The notes under the pieces: generated by a model | What the model was told of the DNA's origin: nothing | What the model saw: the letters and a program-made list of their open reading frames with translations, nothing else | Database searches by the model: none | Program-made: the position numbers and the translations under genes | In this document: positions 46,496 to 58,418 of the stretch, in pieces | How positions within the stretch are numbered: the first letter of the stretch is position 1 | How the letters are laid out: the number at the start of each line of letters is the position of its first letter | DNA from: Zanthoxylum bungeanum | Taxonomy: Eukaryota; Streptophyta; Magnoliopsida; Sapindales; Rutaceae | Length of the DNA stretch: 64,000 nucleotides | NCBI GenBank assembly: GCA_019454045.1 | Contig: SKCR01015048.1 | Coordinates: 62,001 to 126,000 of the forward strand | Direction: 5' to 3'

Positions 46496-46732
46496 TCATG
46501 CTCTATGAAGTTCTTCATAGCTAGCTTGCATTGAGTGCATATTAAAGTTTAATACAAAGCCAACATAAGAACTATACAAAGAAGACAGAATGAAATTATG
46601 ACACAACCGTTCATCAATCACAATGCCCTGTCGTTCCGGGTATCGAATTTGGTCGATCATGCTCAAAACATGAATGCAGACAGCTCCTCCATCCTTGATT
46701 CGACATGAAATAATTCTTAGACCTCTGATAAA
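46496..46732 (-). pseudogene. B2 Gag central part
   Basis: The minus strand reads a copia Gag (UBN2-like) pattern: VCIHVLSMIDQIRYPERQG, then LCHNFILSSLYSSYVGFVLNFNM and SYEELHR. The upstream part of Gag lies beyond C1 at 55466-55796. Confidence 0.8.
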
Positions 46733-47331
46733 GTTTATGTAGGCATTGCATTTTTGCATAAAACCCGATGATGAGCCTCGTATGGAGGCACTACCCTTTA
46801 AGTTAAGGAAGTCCCGGGAAACAGACGTCGGAAGGGAAAACTCAATACCTTGCTAGATTTCATTCGTTTACTGAGCCTCGGGTTCGTTCGATTAATCTCT
46901 GTTTTAACTGTTAGACTCGGCCCAAAATTCCTCGCATCCTACACCAAGCCACACGCCCAAGACCACACACCACCAAGCCATACGCCCAAGCCCACCAAAA
47001 ATACATCCCACACGCTGACAAGCCTCCAAGACCAATCCAAAATATCCAATACATTTAACACATGTTAAAATCAAAACAAATCCCCTTCCTAATTTAAATA
47101 AATCACATGCCTAAATTAAATAAATCACATGCCTAAATTAAATCAAATCAAATCTCCTTCCTAAATTAAATAAACAAATCAAATCTCCTAAATCCTTTTC
47201 CAAAACTAAAATAAATCACCTTTCTAAATTGAACAGATCATTTCCTTATAACAAACTAATTAAATATTCCCTTATTACACAATCTTTATTTCCTACCCAT
47301 ACAAGAAAAACCCTACCCTCTTATAAAAGAC

Positions 47332-47339
47332 ACACAAAC
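47332..47339 (+). promoter_or_regulatory. TATA box of C1 5' LTR
   Basis: TATAAAAG, about 595 bp into the LTR. The same site is at 53572-53579 in the 3' LTR and at 63940-63948 in the next C LTR, so it is conserved among copies. A start of transcription about 30 bp downstream would leave an R-U5 region of about 1.8 kb. Confidence 0.7.
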
Positions 47340-48401
47340 CAACCTTAAGAAGACTAGAGCTCATTCACAGCATTCACGCCCTAGCTCTCTTCCCTTCTTC
47401 TTTTGGATCATCTTCCCCACATAGCCTGTCATCTCTCTCCTTCCCCCTCTCTCTTTCCACCTGCAAGACGCGGCAGTAACATAATGAAAAACCCTAGTTC
47501 TCCCTCTCGGCCTTTGTCTTCACGCTTCATGCTCCTCACACAAACAACTCACGGCCCTCTCCTCTATCTCACTTTGTAACCAAAAAACCAAAAACAAAAA
47601 GAATAAACCATAATATCCCTTCTTTCCCTTAGAACCATTCGGCAGCCACTAACCAAAAGACTGCTCTCCCTCTCTCACGTAAAGGGCCCATTCAACAACC
47701 TTTACCAACAAACTGAACCACCAGTCAACACATAAACCCTCATCACGCACGTACCTCACCTCACAGATCACGCCCTTTCAAACCAAAGCCACACACTTGA
47801 GCCGAGACACCACTCTCAGAAAAACAACAAACCCTAGTCACTCACGGCTCTTCTCTCACTCGGTAATAAGACAGATCACGTCACCCCTATTCAAATCATC
47901 ACGCACACACTACCGTAAACTGCCCACCGACCAAAGACACTCAGCTCACTCATAAAACACGCGGCAGCACCCCTTCTTCTTTTCGTATCTTTCCCATGAA
48001 TAGTACTCAAGGTAGAACACTCACACAAAATAAGCCATTCAGCCCCCCCCACACTGACGTAACAAACACAACCCTCAATTTACCGCAAAATAGTCCCCCA
48101 TATAGCCCTCAATTTATTGCAAAATAGTCCCCCAAATTACACCCTAAACACCACATAAATATCCCCAAACTGCACCCTAAATACCGCATAAACTACACCT
48201 CTGAAACCCCATAAAAACCACACAAACAGTCATCCAAAACGCCCCTTAAATACCGCAAATAGTAACAAAAAACAACGACTAGAAATAGCAGTAAAAAGAG
48301 GTGAGGCGACGAAGGAAAACATTGAACCAGTGAACCGGAGGAGTTGTGGAGCATTAACCCTTCCGACGGTCGTGTAACACACTTCCAATAGGCGACTTAA
48401 A

Positions 48402-48420
48402 AGGTAAGACCTGAGGGCAC
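48402..48420 (+). promoter_or_regulatory. Conserved splice-donor-like block in C LTR
   Basis: AAGGTAAGACCTGAGGGCAC; the AG|GTAAGA core is a near-ideal plant 5' splice site. It is kept in all C LTRs that reach this far: GT at 48404, 54676, 40781 and, on the minus strand, 37373. Function is inferred. Confidence 0.5.
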
Positions 48421-49195
48421 CCTTTTATTTATTTTCGTTCATATTTTTCCGTTATTTATGATTATTTCTTTGCATGCTTCTTGTTGGTTTATGTATGTTA
48501 TTGTTGTGGGATGAATGATTTTGTGTTATCTCTCGTGGTATATCGGATGGAAACCTAGACGTAAATTCCATAGCCGAATCCAAATGGATGGTAATGCGGT
48601 CTGTACTTGGGATACAACTCCACGTACTACTTGAGAAACTAACAAATTTCATTTTATCTAATCTTGTGTTTATCCTTGATTCATTAGAAATAGAACGTTA
48701 TTTCCATGCAAGATTTAGTTATTTCTTTCGCATTAGGAGTTTAATTATCTCTCTTTAATATTTATGTTTAAACAATTATTATTTCTTTATGTTTCCGCAC
48801 TTATCAATTTAATATGCTCATGAAATTGTGTGCTTGCCGTTATGTCGATTTACTTTTATGCATGTGAACTTAGATATAGGTTGTATGCGAACTTAGATAT
48901 AGGTTGTATGCAAACTTAGATGTAGGTTATTCTTGCGTATGTATGTTGCGTAGGCTTTGTTATATTATCATTTAAATCTATTCATTACAAGAGGCATAAG
49001 TAAGGGACCATTCCGAACCCAACGGTTTGGGGTCTTCCCTCGCGAGGGGTGAGTGCGGCCTTAAATCATTCAATTCCCAGTTCACGCTGGGTGGCGACTC
49101 ATTTATTCTCCGGTTTAGTCCCCCGATAGCTACTCCGTACTCCCAACCGGGCCGCGAGCCTGGAACAGCGTCGCCGATTTCTGTGTCCTACAGTC

Positions 49196-49213
49196 TGGCG
49201 ACTCTACTGGGGA
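49196..49213 (+). other. Primer binding site of C1 (tRNA-Arg-like)
   Basis: TGGCGACTCTACTGGGGA, three bases after the LTR. It resembles the tRNA-Arg-type PBS known from Tat/Ogre gypsy elements, with mismatches. It gives the + orientation of C1. Confidence 0.6.
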
Positions 49214-50217
49214 TAGAGAATCGGCCCCGAAATAATGTCTTGTAATGTTTGTGATTTTTACTTTAGTTAACCATGTCTACAAGTGGGTTGGGTCCAAGGG
49301 GTTTAACCAAATGCATTATTAGAGCTAGGTAATGGTTTGGTGTCTTCCTTCATTCACTACATTTCTATAACTGAAAGGAAAAACTGTGAAGGCTCATAGA
49401 TAATCATTTACTCGAAGCTTACCGTGATGGACTAATTTGGAGGACCTATTGCTTATTCCTTTCACCAATGCGATAAGAGCCTAAGAGGCAATGGTATTTA
49501 AGAGAGTTCGCTCCACCCTCCCTCTTGGGAATCTTCAATAAGAAATCCATTTGACAGTCATTCATGTATCATCACTCGTTGGCACGTACCTTAGGGTATA
49601 AAAAATGTACGCTCACTCGGTCGCTCAAACCCTTGAGTGGGGAGACCTAGTTGTGGGCAATCCTTCGCCAGCGGGAGCCTTTGTCTACACTCATATAAAC
49701 TCGCATGTGAACTGTAGTTGTATGACCTATAGAAGCCACCTTTTTATGCTTGTGTTTGGGACCATCATCATTTGGATTCATTTGGACTTTTTGTCATGAG
49801 ATGTGAACTTGTTGGGCCATTTAAACTGGGATAAGTTTGTGTCTTATGATGATTGGGCCAAAAGCTTCTAAAATGCCGATAGGCCACTTTGTGTTTGGGC
49901 CCCTATCATTTGAAGTTATTTAGCCACGTTATCGTAAAAGTATGAACCTGTTGGGCCTTTTTCGACTGGGACAAGTTTACACCTTGCAATAGTATGATTG
50001 AATGCTTTAAAATGATAATGGGCCAACTTGCATGAAAACCTTGATGGGCTTATATATTCCATGCATCTCATGCATACACGCATTATGTTGACCCATGTGT
50101 CTTAAAAACCATCATAGATATTCGTTGGGTTAGGAAAAAGAAGACTTGTCAAGAAGAGTTTAACAAACATGGATATCGGGGAAAAGGAAACCAAGGAACA
50201 TATGGAAAGGATAGAAA
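49214..50217 (+). other. C1 leader, non-coding
   Basis: No coding frame. It contains recurrent TTGGGCC or TGGGCC motifs (49815, 49855, 49950, 50020) and phrases repeated with variation, such as GTTGGGCC...ACTGGGA-A/C-AAGTTT at about 49810 and 49950. Confidence 0.6.
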
Positions 50218-50340
50218 GACCATTGTGAAAAAAAAGGGAAAAAGAAAAAAAATAAAATAAAAGAAAAAAAAAAGGAAAAAAGAAGTTCAAGACGAAAAGA
50301 AAAAAAGAGAGACAAAAGAGAAAGAAAATCATACCACATT
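50218..50340 (+). repeat. Purine-rich run in C1
   Basis: About 120 bases almost only A and G. The Phe/Leu-rich ORFs read from the opposite strand are artefacts of this composition. Confidence 0.85.
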
Positions 50341-50730
50341 GAGCACAGAAAAGCAAATGCAGGGCATAATTGAGACATCTAGGTTGGTTTGACCCATCGA
50401 TCCCAATTTTTTGACGAAATCATTGAGTTGGATTATCTGGGGATGAATCTGCAAATGAACCTTTGCACACACACTTTGAGTCTGGCTTAGATCATTTATT
50501 CAAAGACTTGGATTTGAGTTGCATTGAATGTTTTGAAGGTTCTCTGGTTTCAATACTAGGCATTCTTTGAGGGCAATAATATGTATAACTATTGAGATTG
50601 TTTTGTAGCCAGTAATATAGTATGTTGATATGGAGTGACACATCATGTAGTCCACTTTGACCTAGTGCAAACAGTAGAGAGTAGAAAGCTAAGCCAAGTT
50701 TGGGGGCGACCAGCCTACCACCCTGCGAAT
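50318..50730 (+). repeat. 400-bp duplicated block in C1, copy 1
   Basis: A direct repeat of 51703-52110, diverged. Both copies run from a purine-rich lead-in through GACATCTAGGTTGGTT and TTTGAAGGTTCTCTGGTTTC to GGGGGCGACCAGCCTACCA, a PPT-like stretch. Confidence 0.85.
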
Positions 50731-51044
50731 AAGGGATATACCAAGAAGCTGAGCCATGAGACAAAAAGAACTGACCAATCACCAGAAAAGAACTGGCAGA
50801 AAGAAATTATAAGAAGATCTAGGGGGCAACCAGAGACATTTGTAGGCAAATGGCACCAATGAGCACAAGGAAGGCCTAACCCAACGGAATAGGAAACTCA
50901 TCCATGCATGCATGCATACACGTAACGAACTTGTATTCTTTTCTTTTTTTGTTTTGTTTTTTTTCGTTTTGTATTCACAGGTTTCGAAGAAAGAAAAGAA
51001 AAAAAAGTAGCAAATGCAAGCCAAGCAGAAGCAACAAACAGAAC

Positions 51045-51240
51045 AATGTTAGCGGTTTTCGAGAATGAATCCTCGGGTTGAGGCCCACACCATCATCAGT
51101 TACGGGAATGAATCCCAGGGTTGAGGCCCACACTATCATCGATTTTGGGAATGAATCCCAGAGTTGAGGCCCACGTTGCCAACAGTTTTAGGGAATGAAT
51201 CCCAGGGGGCGAAACCCGCACTATCAGCAGTTGAGAGGGA
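51045..51240 (+). repeat. Four tandem repeats of about 45 bp in C1
   Basis: Units starting near 51060, 51104, 51146 and 51191 with GGGAATGAATCCCAGGGTTG and AGGCCCACACTATCA. The last unit is the most diverged. GGGAATGAATCCC contains short self-complementary ends. Confidence 0.85.
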
Positions 51241-51702
51241 GAATTCCAGTGAAAAAAAAAAAAGAGAAACCCTTAATGGTTAGGCATATGTCCGGTGATG
51301 AAATTGTTTGTTGTAGGGTGAAACCTTAGAAACGATAAGTGCGAGGTGCGCTCTCGTCTGATATTTTGAGTGGTTGATCTCGGCTAGACTCGCGGGCACT
51401 TAATTACATGATCTTAGCAGTAGAAGCCTGAGTATTCGAGGAGATGACTAGTTGAAGAGATAGCGGATCAGTGAATGACCGTTTGCTTAGATGTCCATCC
51501 TGATTTACTTGTGTTACGATATGTGATATGGTTGGAAATAGAATAAAAGTCTCTGAAGAAGAAAAAATAAACCACCTATAACCGATAAGCATGAAGCTAC
51601 CCATAGGCGAGTATTAGGACCACCATGAGGAGAAATGCTACCTTAAATGGTAGGTGTGTTGAAAAAAAATGAATGAATGAAGAGACGAAATAAAAGAAGA
51701 AG

Positions 51703-52110
51703 AAAACCATATCATATTGAGTACGAGGAAGTAATTGTAGAACATGATCAAGACATCTAGGTTGGTTAGACCCACCGATCCCGTTCTTTGAAACAAAATC
51801 ATCGAGTTGGCTTACTTAAGGATGAAGTTATGAAAGAACCTTGGCACACACACACTTGGAGTCTAGTTTAGATCATTTATTCAAACGGTCGGATTTGAAG
51901 TTTATCAGATACTTTGAAGGTTCTCTGGTTTCGACACTAGGCATCCTTTGAGGACAATAATACGTACGACTATTGGGACTATCTCGTAAAAGAGAGTAAT
52001 AAGATATGACAGTACGGAACACCGCATCAAATGATCTATTTTGGCCGAGCGCAAGCAATGAAGAACAAAAAAAGATAAACCAAGTCTGGGGGCGACCAGC
52101 CTACCACCTC
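51703..52110 (+). repeat. 400-bp duplicated block in C1, copy 2
   Basis: Second copy of 50318-50730. It leads directly into the 29-bp array. Confidence 0.85.
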
Positions 52111-52119
52111 TGATATAGT

Positions 52120-52632
52120 AACGGTTCGGGAATGGACCACCATACAGTAACGGTTCGAGAATGGACCACCTCACAGTAACGGTTCGAGAATAGACCACCT
52201 CAGAGTAACGGTTCCGGAATGGACCACCTCATAGTGACGGTTCGGGAATGGACCACCATACAGTAACGGTTCGGGAATGGACCACCTCATACAGTAACGG
52301 TTCGGGAATGGACCATCTCACAGTAAAGGTTCGGAATGGACCACCTCACAGTAACAGTTCAGGAATGGACCACCTCACTGTAACGGTTCGGGAATGGACC
52401 ACCTCACATTAACTTTTCGGGAATGGACCACCTCACATTAACGGTTCGGGAATGGACCACCTCACAGTAACGATTCGGGAATGGACCACCATACAGTAAC
52501 GGTTTGGGAATGGACCACCTCACAGTAACGGTTCGTGAATGGACCACCTCACAGTAACGGTTCGGGAATGGACCACCTCACAGTAATGGTTCGAGAATGT
52601 ACCACCTCACAGTAACGGTTCAGGAATGGACC
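52120..52632 (+). repeat. 29-bp tandem array in C1
   Basis: About 17 or 18 head-to-tail copies of a unit around CAGTAACGGTTCGGGAATGG plus ACCACCTCA. Copies differ at single sites, mostly in the CAGTAACGGTTCG part. No spacers lie between the units, so this is a minisatellite. Confidence 0.93.
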
Positions 52633-52882
52633 ACCTCTTATCAGCTCAGTTCGGTAGTGATTCCTAGAGATCGCAGCATCTTGCAGGGATGAACCTTGGG
52701 GTCGAAGCACCTCACCACCTCTTATCAGCTCAGTTTGGTAGTGATTCCTAGAGATCGCAGCATCTTGCAGGGATGAACCTTGGGGTCGAAGCACCTCACC
52801 ACCTCTTATCAGCTCAGTTCGGTAGTGATTCCTAGAGATCGCAACATCTTGCAGGGATGAACCTCGGGGGTCGACATACCTC
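52631..52882 (+). repeat. Three 84-bp tandem repeats in C1
   Basis: Units start at 52631, 52715 and 52799, each with CCACCTCTTATCAGCTCAGT and GGGATGAACCT-T/C-GGGGTCGA. They are nearly identical, so this expansion is more recent than the 29-bp array. Confidence 0.93.
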
Positions 52883-53006
52883 ACCACCATATCAACTCAG
52901 TATGAAGCAACAGGTAAGTCAGGCAGTAGCTGGCGTGCCAGGTAAGTAAAAATGCATGCACGACTTTGATAAGATCGTCACTGTCACACACTGCACAAGT
53001 CCCATC

Positions 53007-53019
53007 AAAGTGGGGCGAC
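53007..53019 (+). other. Polypurine tract of C1
   Basis: AAAGTGGGGCGAC directly before the 3' LTR start at 53020. Confidence 0.7.
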
Positions 53020-55460
53020 TGTAGGCACTGTATTTTTGCATAAGACCCGATGATGAGCCTCGTATGGAGGCACTACCCTTTAAGTTGCGGAAGTCGTGGG
53101 AAACAGACGTCGGAAGGGAAAACTCAATACCTTGCTAGATTTCATTCGTTTGCTTAGCCTCGGGTTCGCTCGATTAATCTCTGTTTTAACTGTTAGACTC
53201 AGCCCAAAAGTCCTCGCATCGTACACCAAGCCACACGCCCAAGACCACACGCCCAAGCCCACGAAAATGCCATCTCACACGCCCACAAGCCTCCAAGACC
53301 AATCCAAAATATCCAACGCATTAAACACATGTTAAAATCCAAATAAATCACCTTCTTAATTTAAAGAAATCACATGCCTAAATTAAATCAAATCAAATCT
53401 CATTCCTAAATTAAATAAATCAAATCAAATCTCCTAAATCCATTTCCTAAACAAAAATAAATCACCTTCCTAAATTGAATAGATCATTTCCTTATAACAA
53501 AATAATTAAATATTCCCATTATTACACAATCTTTATTTCATACCCATACAAGAAAAACCCTAACCCACTCTTATAAAAAGACACACAAACCAAACCTTAA
53601 GAAGATTAGAGCTCATTCACCACATTCACGCCCTAGCTCTCTTCCCTTCTTCTTTCGGATCATCTTCCCCACATAGCCTCTCGCCTCTCTCATTCCCCCT
53701 CTCTCTCTTCCACCTGCAAGACGCGGTAGAAACATAACAAAAAACCCTAGTTCTCTCTCTCGGCCTTTGTCTTCACGCCTCCTGCTCCTCACACAAACAA
53801 CTCACGGCCCTCTCCTCTATCTCACTTTGTAACCAAAAAACCAAAAACAAAAAGAATAAACCCTAATCTCCCTTCTTTCCCTTAGAACCACTCAGTAACC
53901 ACTAACCAAACGACTACTCTCCCTCTCTCACGTAAAGGGCCCATTCAACAACCTTTACCAACAAACCGAACCACCACTCAACACATAAACCCTCATCACG
54001 CACGCACCTCACCTCACAGATCACGCCCTTTCAAACGAAAGCCATACACTTCAGCCGAGACACCACTCTCACAAAAACAAAAAACCCTAGTCACTCACGG
54101 CTCTTCTCTCACTCGATAATAAGACAGATCAAGTCACTCTTATTCAAATCATCACGCACACACTACCGTAAACTGCCCACCGACCAAAGACATTCACCTC
54201 ACTCACAAAACATGCGGCAACACCCCTTCTTCTTTTCATATCTTTCACATGAATAGCACTCAAGGCAGAACACTCACACAAAATAAGCCATTCAGCCGCC
54301 CACACTGACACAACAAACACAGCCCTCAATTTACTGCAAAATAGTCCTCCATACAACCCTCAATTTACCGCAAAACAGTCCCTCAAACTGTACACTAAAT
54401 ATCGCACAAACAGCCCCAAAAATCACCCTAAATACCGTACAAACTGCACCCCTGAAACCCCATAAAAACCACATAAATAGTGATCCGAAACACCCCCTAA
54501 ATACCGCAAACAGTAACCAAAAACAACGACCAGAAATAGCAGCAAAAATAGAGAAAACAGCAGCCCAAAACAGCGAGACGACGAAGGAAAACATTGAACC
54601 AGTGAACCGGAGGAGTTGTGGAGCATTAACCCTTCCGACGGTCGCGTAACGCACTTTTAAGAGGCGACTTAAAAGGTAAGACCTGAGGGCACCCTTTTAT
54701 TTATTTTCGTTCATCTTTTTCAGTTATTTATTATTATTTCTTCGCATGCTTCTTGTTGGTTTATGTATGTTATTGTTGTGGGATTAATGATTTTGTGCTA
54801 TCTCTCGTGGTATATCGGATGGAAACCCAGACGTAAATTCCGTAGCCGAATCTGAATGGACGGTAATACGGTCTGTACTTGGGATACAACTCCACGTACT
54901 ACTTGAGAAACGCACAAATTTCGTTTTATCTAATCTTGTGTTTATCCTTGATTCATTAGAAATAGCACGTTATTTCCATACATGATTTATTTATTTCTTT
55001 CGCATTAGGAGTTTAATTATCTCTCTTTAATATTTATGTTTAGACAATTATTATTTATTTATGTTTCTGCACTTATCAATTTAATATGCTCATGAAATTG
55101 TGTGTTTGTCGTTATATCGATTTACTTTTATGCATGCGAACTTAGATATAGGTTGTATACGAACTTAGATGTAGGTTGTATGCAAACTTAGATGTAGGTT
55201 ATTCTTGCGTATGTATGTTGCATAGGCTTGGTTATATTATCGCTTAAATCCATTCATTACAAGCGGCATAAGTAAGAGACCATTCCGAACCCAACGGTTT
55301 GAGGTCTTCCCTTGCGAGGGGTGAGTGTGGGCTTAAATCATTTCCCAGTTCACGCTGGGTGGCGACTCATTTATTCTCCGGTTTAGTACCCTGAGGGCTA
55401 CTCCGTACTCCCAACCGGGCCGCGAGCCTAGAATAGCGTCGTTGATTTCTGTGTCATAGG
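53020..55460 (+). mobile_element. C1 3' LTR
   Basis: 2441 bp starting TGTAGGCACTGTATTTTTGC. The end reads GTGTCATAGG in place of the usual GTGTCCTACA, so the CA terminus has mutated; the boundary is set by alignment and by GTTTG after it. TATA at 53572-53579; splice-donor-like block at 54673-54692. Confidence 0.85.
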
Positions 55461-55796
55461 GTTTGACCTCTTGATTCACCTCGAACAACTCATTGAGTGT
55501 TCGCAAGATTCTCCAAGCATCTAGTACTTCAATGTACTGTCTAAGCAAATATAGAACCATTGATCCCAAGAAATAATATTTCACCTTAAATTTATCATCC
55601 TTCCATCTATTAAAAGTTTCTCGCTCTTCAAGAGTGGATTCCGGATCGATTTCAATGGCAGTTGATTGATAGTGACATAAGTTAACTTTTCAAACTCCAG
55701 GACAAGGAATACGTTCATTTCCCATTCGAAATAGTTTTCGGCTCCTTTTAGCTTATTGGTATCCAAAAGTCTCATCAATAGATTAGCGGCAGCCAT
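55461..55796 (-). pseudogene. B2 Gag N-terminal part
   Basis: Minus-strand ATG at 55796 begins MAAANLLMRLLDTNKLKG and ENYFEWEMNVFLVLEFEKL, the standard N-terminus of copia Gags with W and L positions kept. After a frame change near 55584 it reads VLDAWRILRTLNELFEVN. C1 interrupts it at 55460. Gag continues at 46732. Confidence 0.87.
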
Positions 55797-56560
55797 CTAC
55801 AAGACAATATTTTTAAACAGTAGTAGAACATTTTTCATTTCAAAATAATAACACTTATTGATTATGGAATTTTAAATCTATTAGTGCCCTCCCACTACGT
55901 AATTCAGTAATCTCCCTTAACGAAAAAAATAGAAATTTGACTATCAAAATTTCATAGTGGGAAGTGGATCCCATGATATTTACTTCAGCCTCACACTAAT
56001 GACGATCTTGGCCTTTATAAACATATTAGGTAGACCTCAAAGGTAAATCACATCATGTGACTTCTAATTTGGTCCTAAACCGTTTCTTATCCTCACACTA
56101 ATGACGATTTCATATTAAGACGTGTTTTAGGTGTATACTTGTCAATGTACACTAATGAGCTTTGTATGTACACCCTCACACTAATGACGATATTGGGTGA
56201 CTGCGTTAACTCATCATGCTACATCTAATGTTTTACCGGAGCGACCTAAGTTCTGAGCACTTATATCCTCACACTAATGATGATCTTGGATATAAGCAGT
56301 AAGAACTTATTCATCTCCGTATTGACAAGATGGACCATCCAATAATGCTTCAACATTACCAGTACTATTACTTAAAATAAATTAATCACCTAATCATGAA
56401 AGATTTATGACAATCAAGTCGCTAATTTAATTAGGTCAAAATTTTAATTTGAAATATGCAATACATATCCAATATGACTTATGCATAATTAAATTAAAAT
56501 AAAGAGGCATAGATTCAAATACATGTCTAACATGCAACATGTGTTGTGTGGTTAAGCCTT
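55797..56560 (-). other. B2 leader with four dispersed motif copies
   Basis: Non-coding. CTCACACTAATGACGAT (+ strand) appears near 55991, 56093, 56180 and 56271 (the last as ATGATGAT), spaced about 85-100 bp. The flanking sequence is not repeated, so this is a dispersed motif and not a tandem array. Confidence 0.75.
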
Positions 56561-56572
56561 GCTCTGATACCA
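56561..56572 (-). other. Primer binding site of B2
   Basis: The minus strand reads TGGTATCAGAGC, the copia initiator-Met PBS, three bases inside the 5' LTR. Confidence 0.9.
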
Positions 56573-58418
56573 TTATGTTGGGACAATTGTGGAACCCCTA
56601 CGGTCGGATCGGTGCCCCGCACAGTGGAAGTGGGTCTAACCCAATGATATTAAGGATATGTGTATTTTAAATTATTTTAATTAAAATTGCATTTTGATAT
56701 GAGTCCGTAGGAAAAAACGGGGACCAAATCGGAGTCTGGAAACACGAGAACGAAGAAAATGAAGTTTTAGTGTTCGTCAACCCTAAGAGTTGTGATGCGC
56801 TGGATTAGGAGTTTAGACGCTCCAAAGTGCAAGAGCAACTCTGAGAGCTGAAAAACTCAGTGTCGCGATGTAGAAGAATGAGAGTCGCGACGCTCATAGG
56901 TCTGATGCTCAGTGTGTCACAATGCTGGAGGGCCAGAGTGGAGACGTTCACCTAGGCAGTGAGCAATTTCAACCTTCAAATCAATCCTAAACACTTCAAA
57001 TTTTCTCCTATCATTTCAATACACCTTAAAACTAATTTTAACATAAACACCAACCACAACACATGTTATACAGCTAACATACATATATTCTAAATACTTA
57101 TATGTATTTGTTTGAATCTAAACATAAACCAATTTTAGAATCCCAATAAGAAATGTCTCATGAACAATTCTAGTTCACCTAAAGGTGGTCAAGTGATTCT
57201 AGAATGGTAGCCATAGCTCTAAGCTTTAACTTTGAGTTCCAAACACTTATTAATTGTTCCATACCCAACAAGAACATCTTTGACCTAATTAACAAGCATG
57301 TTTATACTTCTAAAGTATCATAACACAATTTATTAGTCTTATTTCAATATTAAGCTATGTGATCATGCATCCAATACATAATTCATAACTTTAGAGAAGT
57401 TCAAACTTACCTAGCAAGCTTGATGCAAAAATCCAATCTCCTTCTATTTGCTGAAATGGTGGGAGAACTTCCAAAGTGTTGCAAACTTGACTTCAAGATC
57501 CAACATGGATTATAATGCTAACAAGCTTCACTCGAAGATCCAATCTTGATTTCTCATAGATGAAATGTTGTAGAGACCTCACAAGATTCTCTAAAAACTT
57601 CTCTAACTTAGGCTAATTTCTCAAAGAATTTACTTGTATATAGATTTCTCAAGCTTTAGCTTTTGCTTAATTAAAACCTTCCTAAAGCTTGCTATTTATA
57701 ACAAAACTTAGGTAATTTTTAATTAATAAAAATTGTAATCAACTTTTAGACGGGCTTAATCTAATTTGTCCAAATATGTATAATTAGGTGTGACTAATCA
57801 CTATTGTCTACCACTTTGATTTAATCCAATTAAATCAAGACAAGGATTAGGAAATGGATTAGTTCAATGTTTCTCACTTTGATTTAATCCAATTAAATCA
57901 AGCCAAAACCACCTATCATTGCATACTTATAATTACCATAATATCCTCAAATGGTAGAGATGATTATGATTTTACAATTAAGCCCTTGTGTAATTATTGA
58001 ATTAATCCAATTAATCCAATTAGGTCAAAGTAAATAATCAATGTTATCCAATAACACTTGATTATCTTAGTTGATAATTATAATATCAAATATTATCATT
58101 AATCAAAATTAATCGGCTACCCAAGTGCTCAGCGAGTACACTTCATATTGGGACTCTCTAAGTTCAGACATGTTCTTCATATAAGCCTAGCTAATATGTA
58201 CGCAATTCGACCACCTTCGAATTCGCGAAGAACACGAACGACCTTTCTGAACTATACAAGTTGAGGTCATCACATATGTTTAACAATACCTACATAATAG
58301 GCTATCCGAGTTGTGCTTAGGAAACATAGAATACACCGTCAAGTTTTCGAGGCGCACATCTTATGTCGACATGTCCACAATTCTTCATAACTTATACGAT
58401 CCATTGTAGGTGATCGAC

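Larger units (their letters stand above)
46738..49192 (+). mobile_element. C1 5' LTR
   Basis: 2455 bp, TGTAGGCATTGC...GTGTCCTACA. TATA box at 47332-47339. The middle is CT-rich and A-rich without introns or ORFs of note. A conserved block with the splice-donor-like AGGTAAGAC lies at 48402-48410. It pairs with 53020-55460 with frequent small differences. Confidence 0.9.
46738..55460 (+). mobile_element. C1: non-autonomous LTR element (Tat/Ogre-like, no gag-pol)
   Basis: An 8.7-kb element with two LTRs (46738-49192, 53020-55460), a PBS at 49196, a PPT before 53020 and an imperfect target duplication GTTTA/GTTTG (46733-46737, 55461-55465). The 3.8-kb interior has no gag, RT or integrase motif on either strand. 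It contains purine-rich runs, a duplicated block of about 400 bp and three tandem arrays. This is the structure of a large retrotransposon derivative that needs proteins from another element. Confidence 0.87.

Noticed and set aside
50102..50378. Phe/Leu-rich membrane-like ORFs
   Set aside because: They are the complement of a purine run, so the hydrophobicity is compositional.
52120..52632. 29-bp repeats as a CRISPR array
   Set aside because: The units are head to tail with no unique spacers, in plant retrotransposon DNA.
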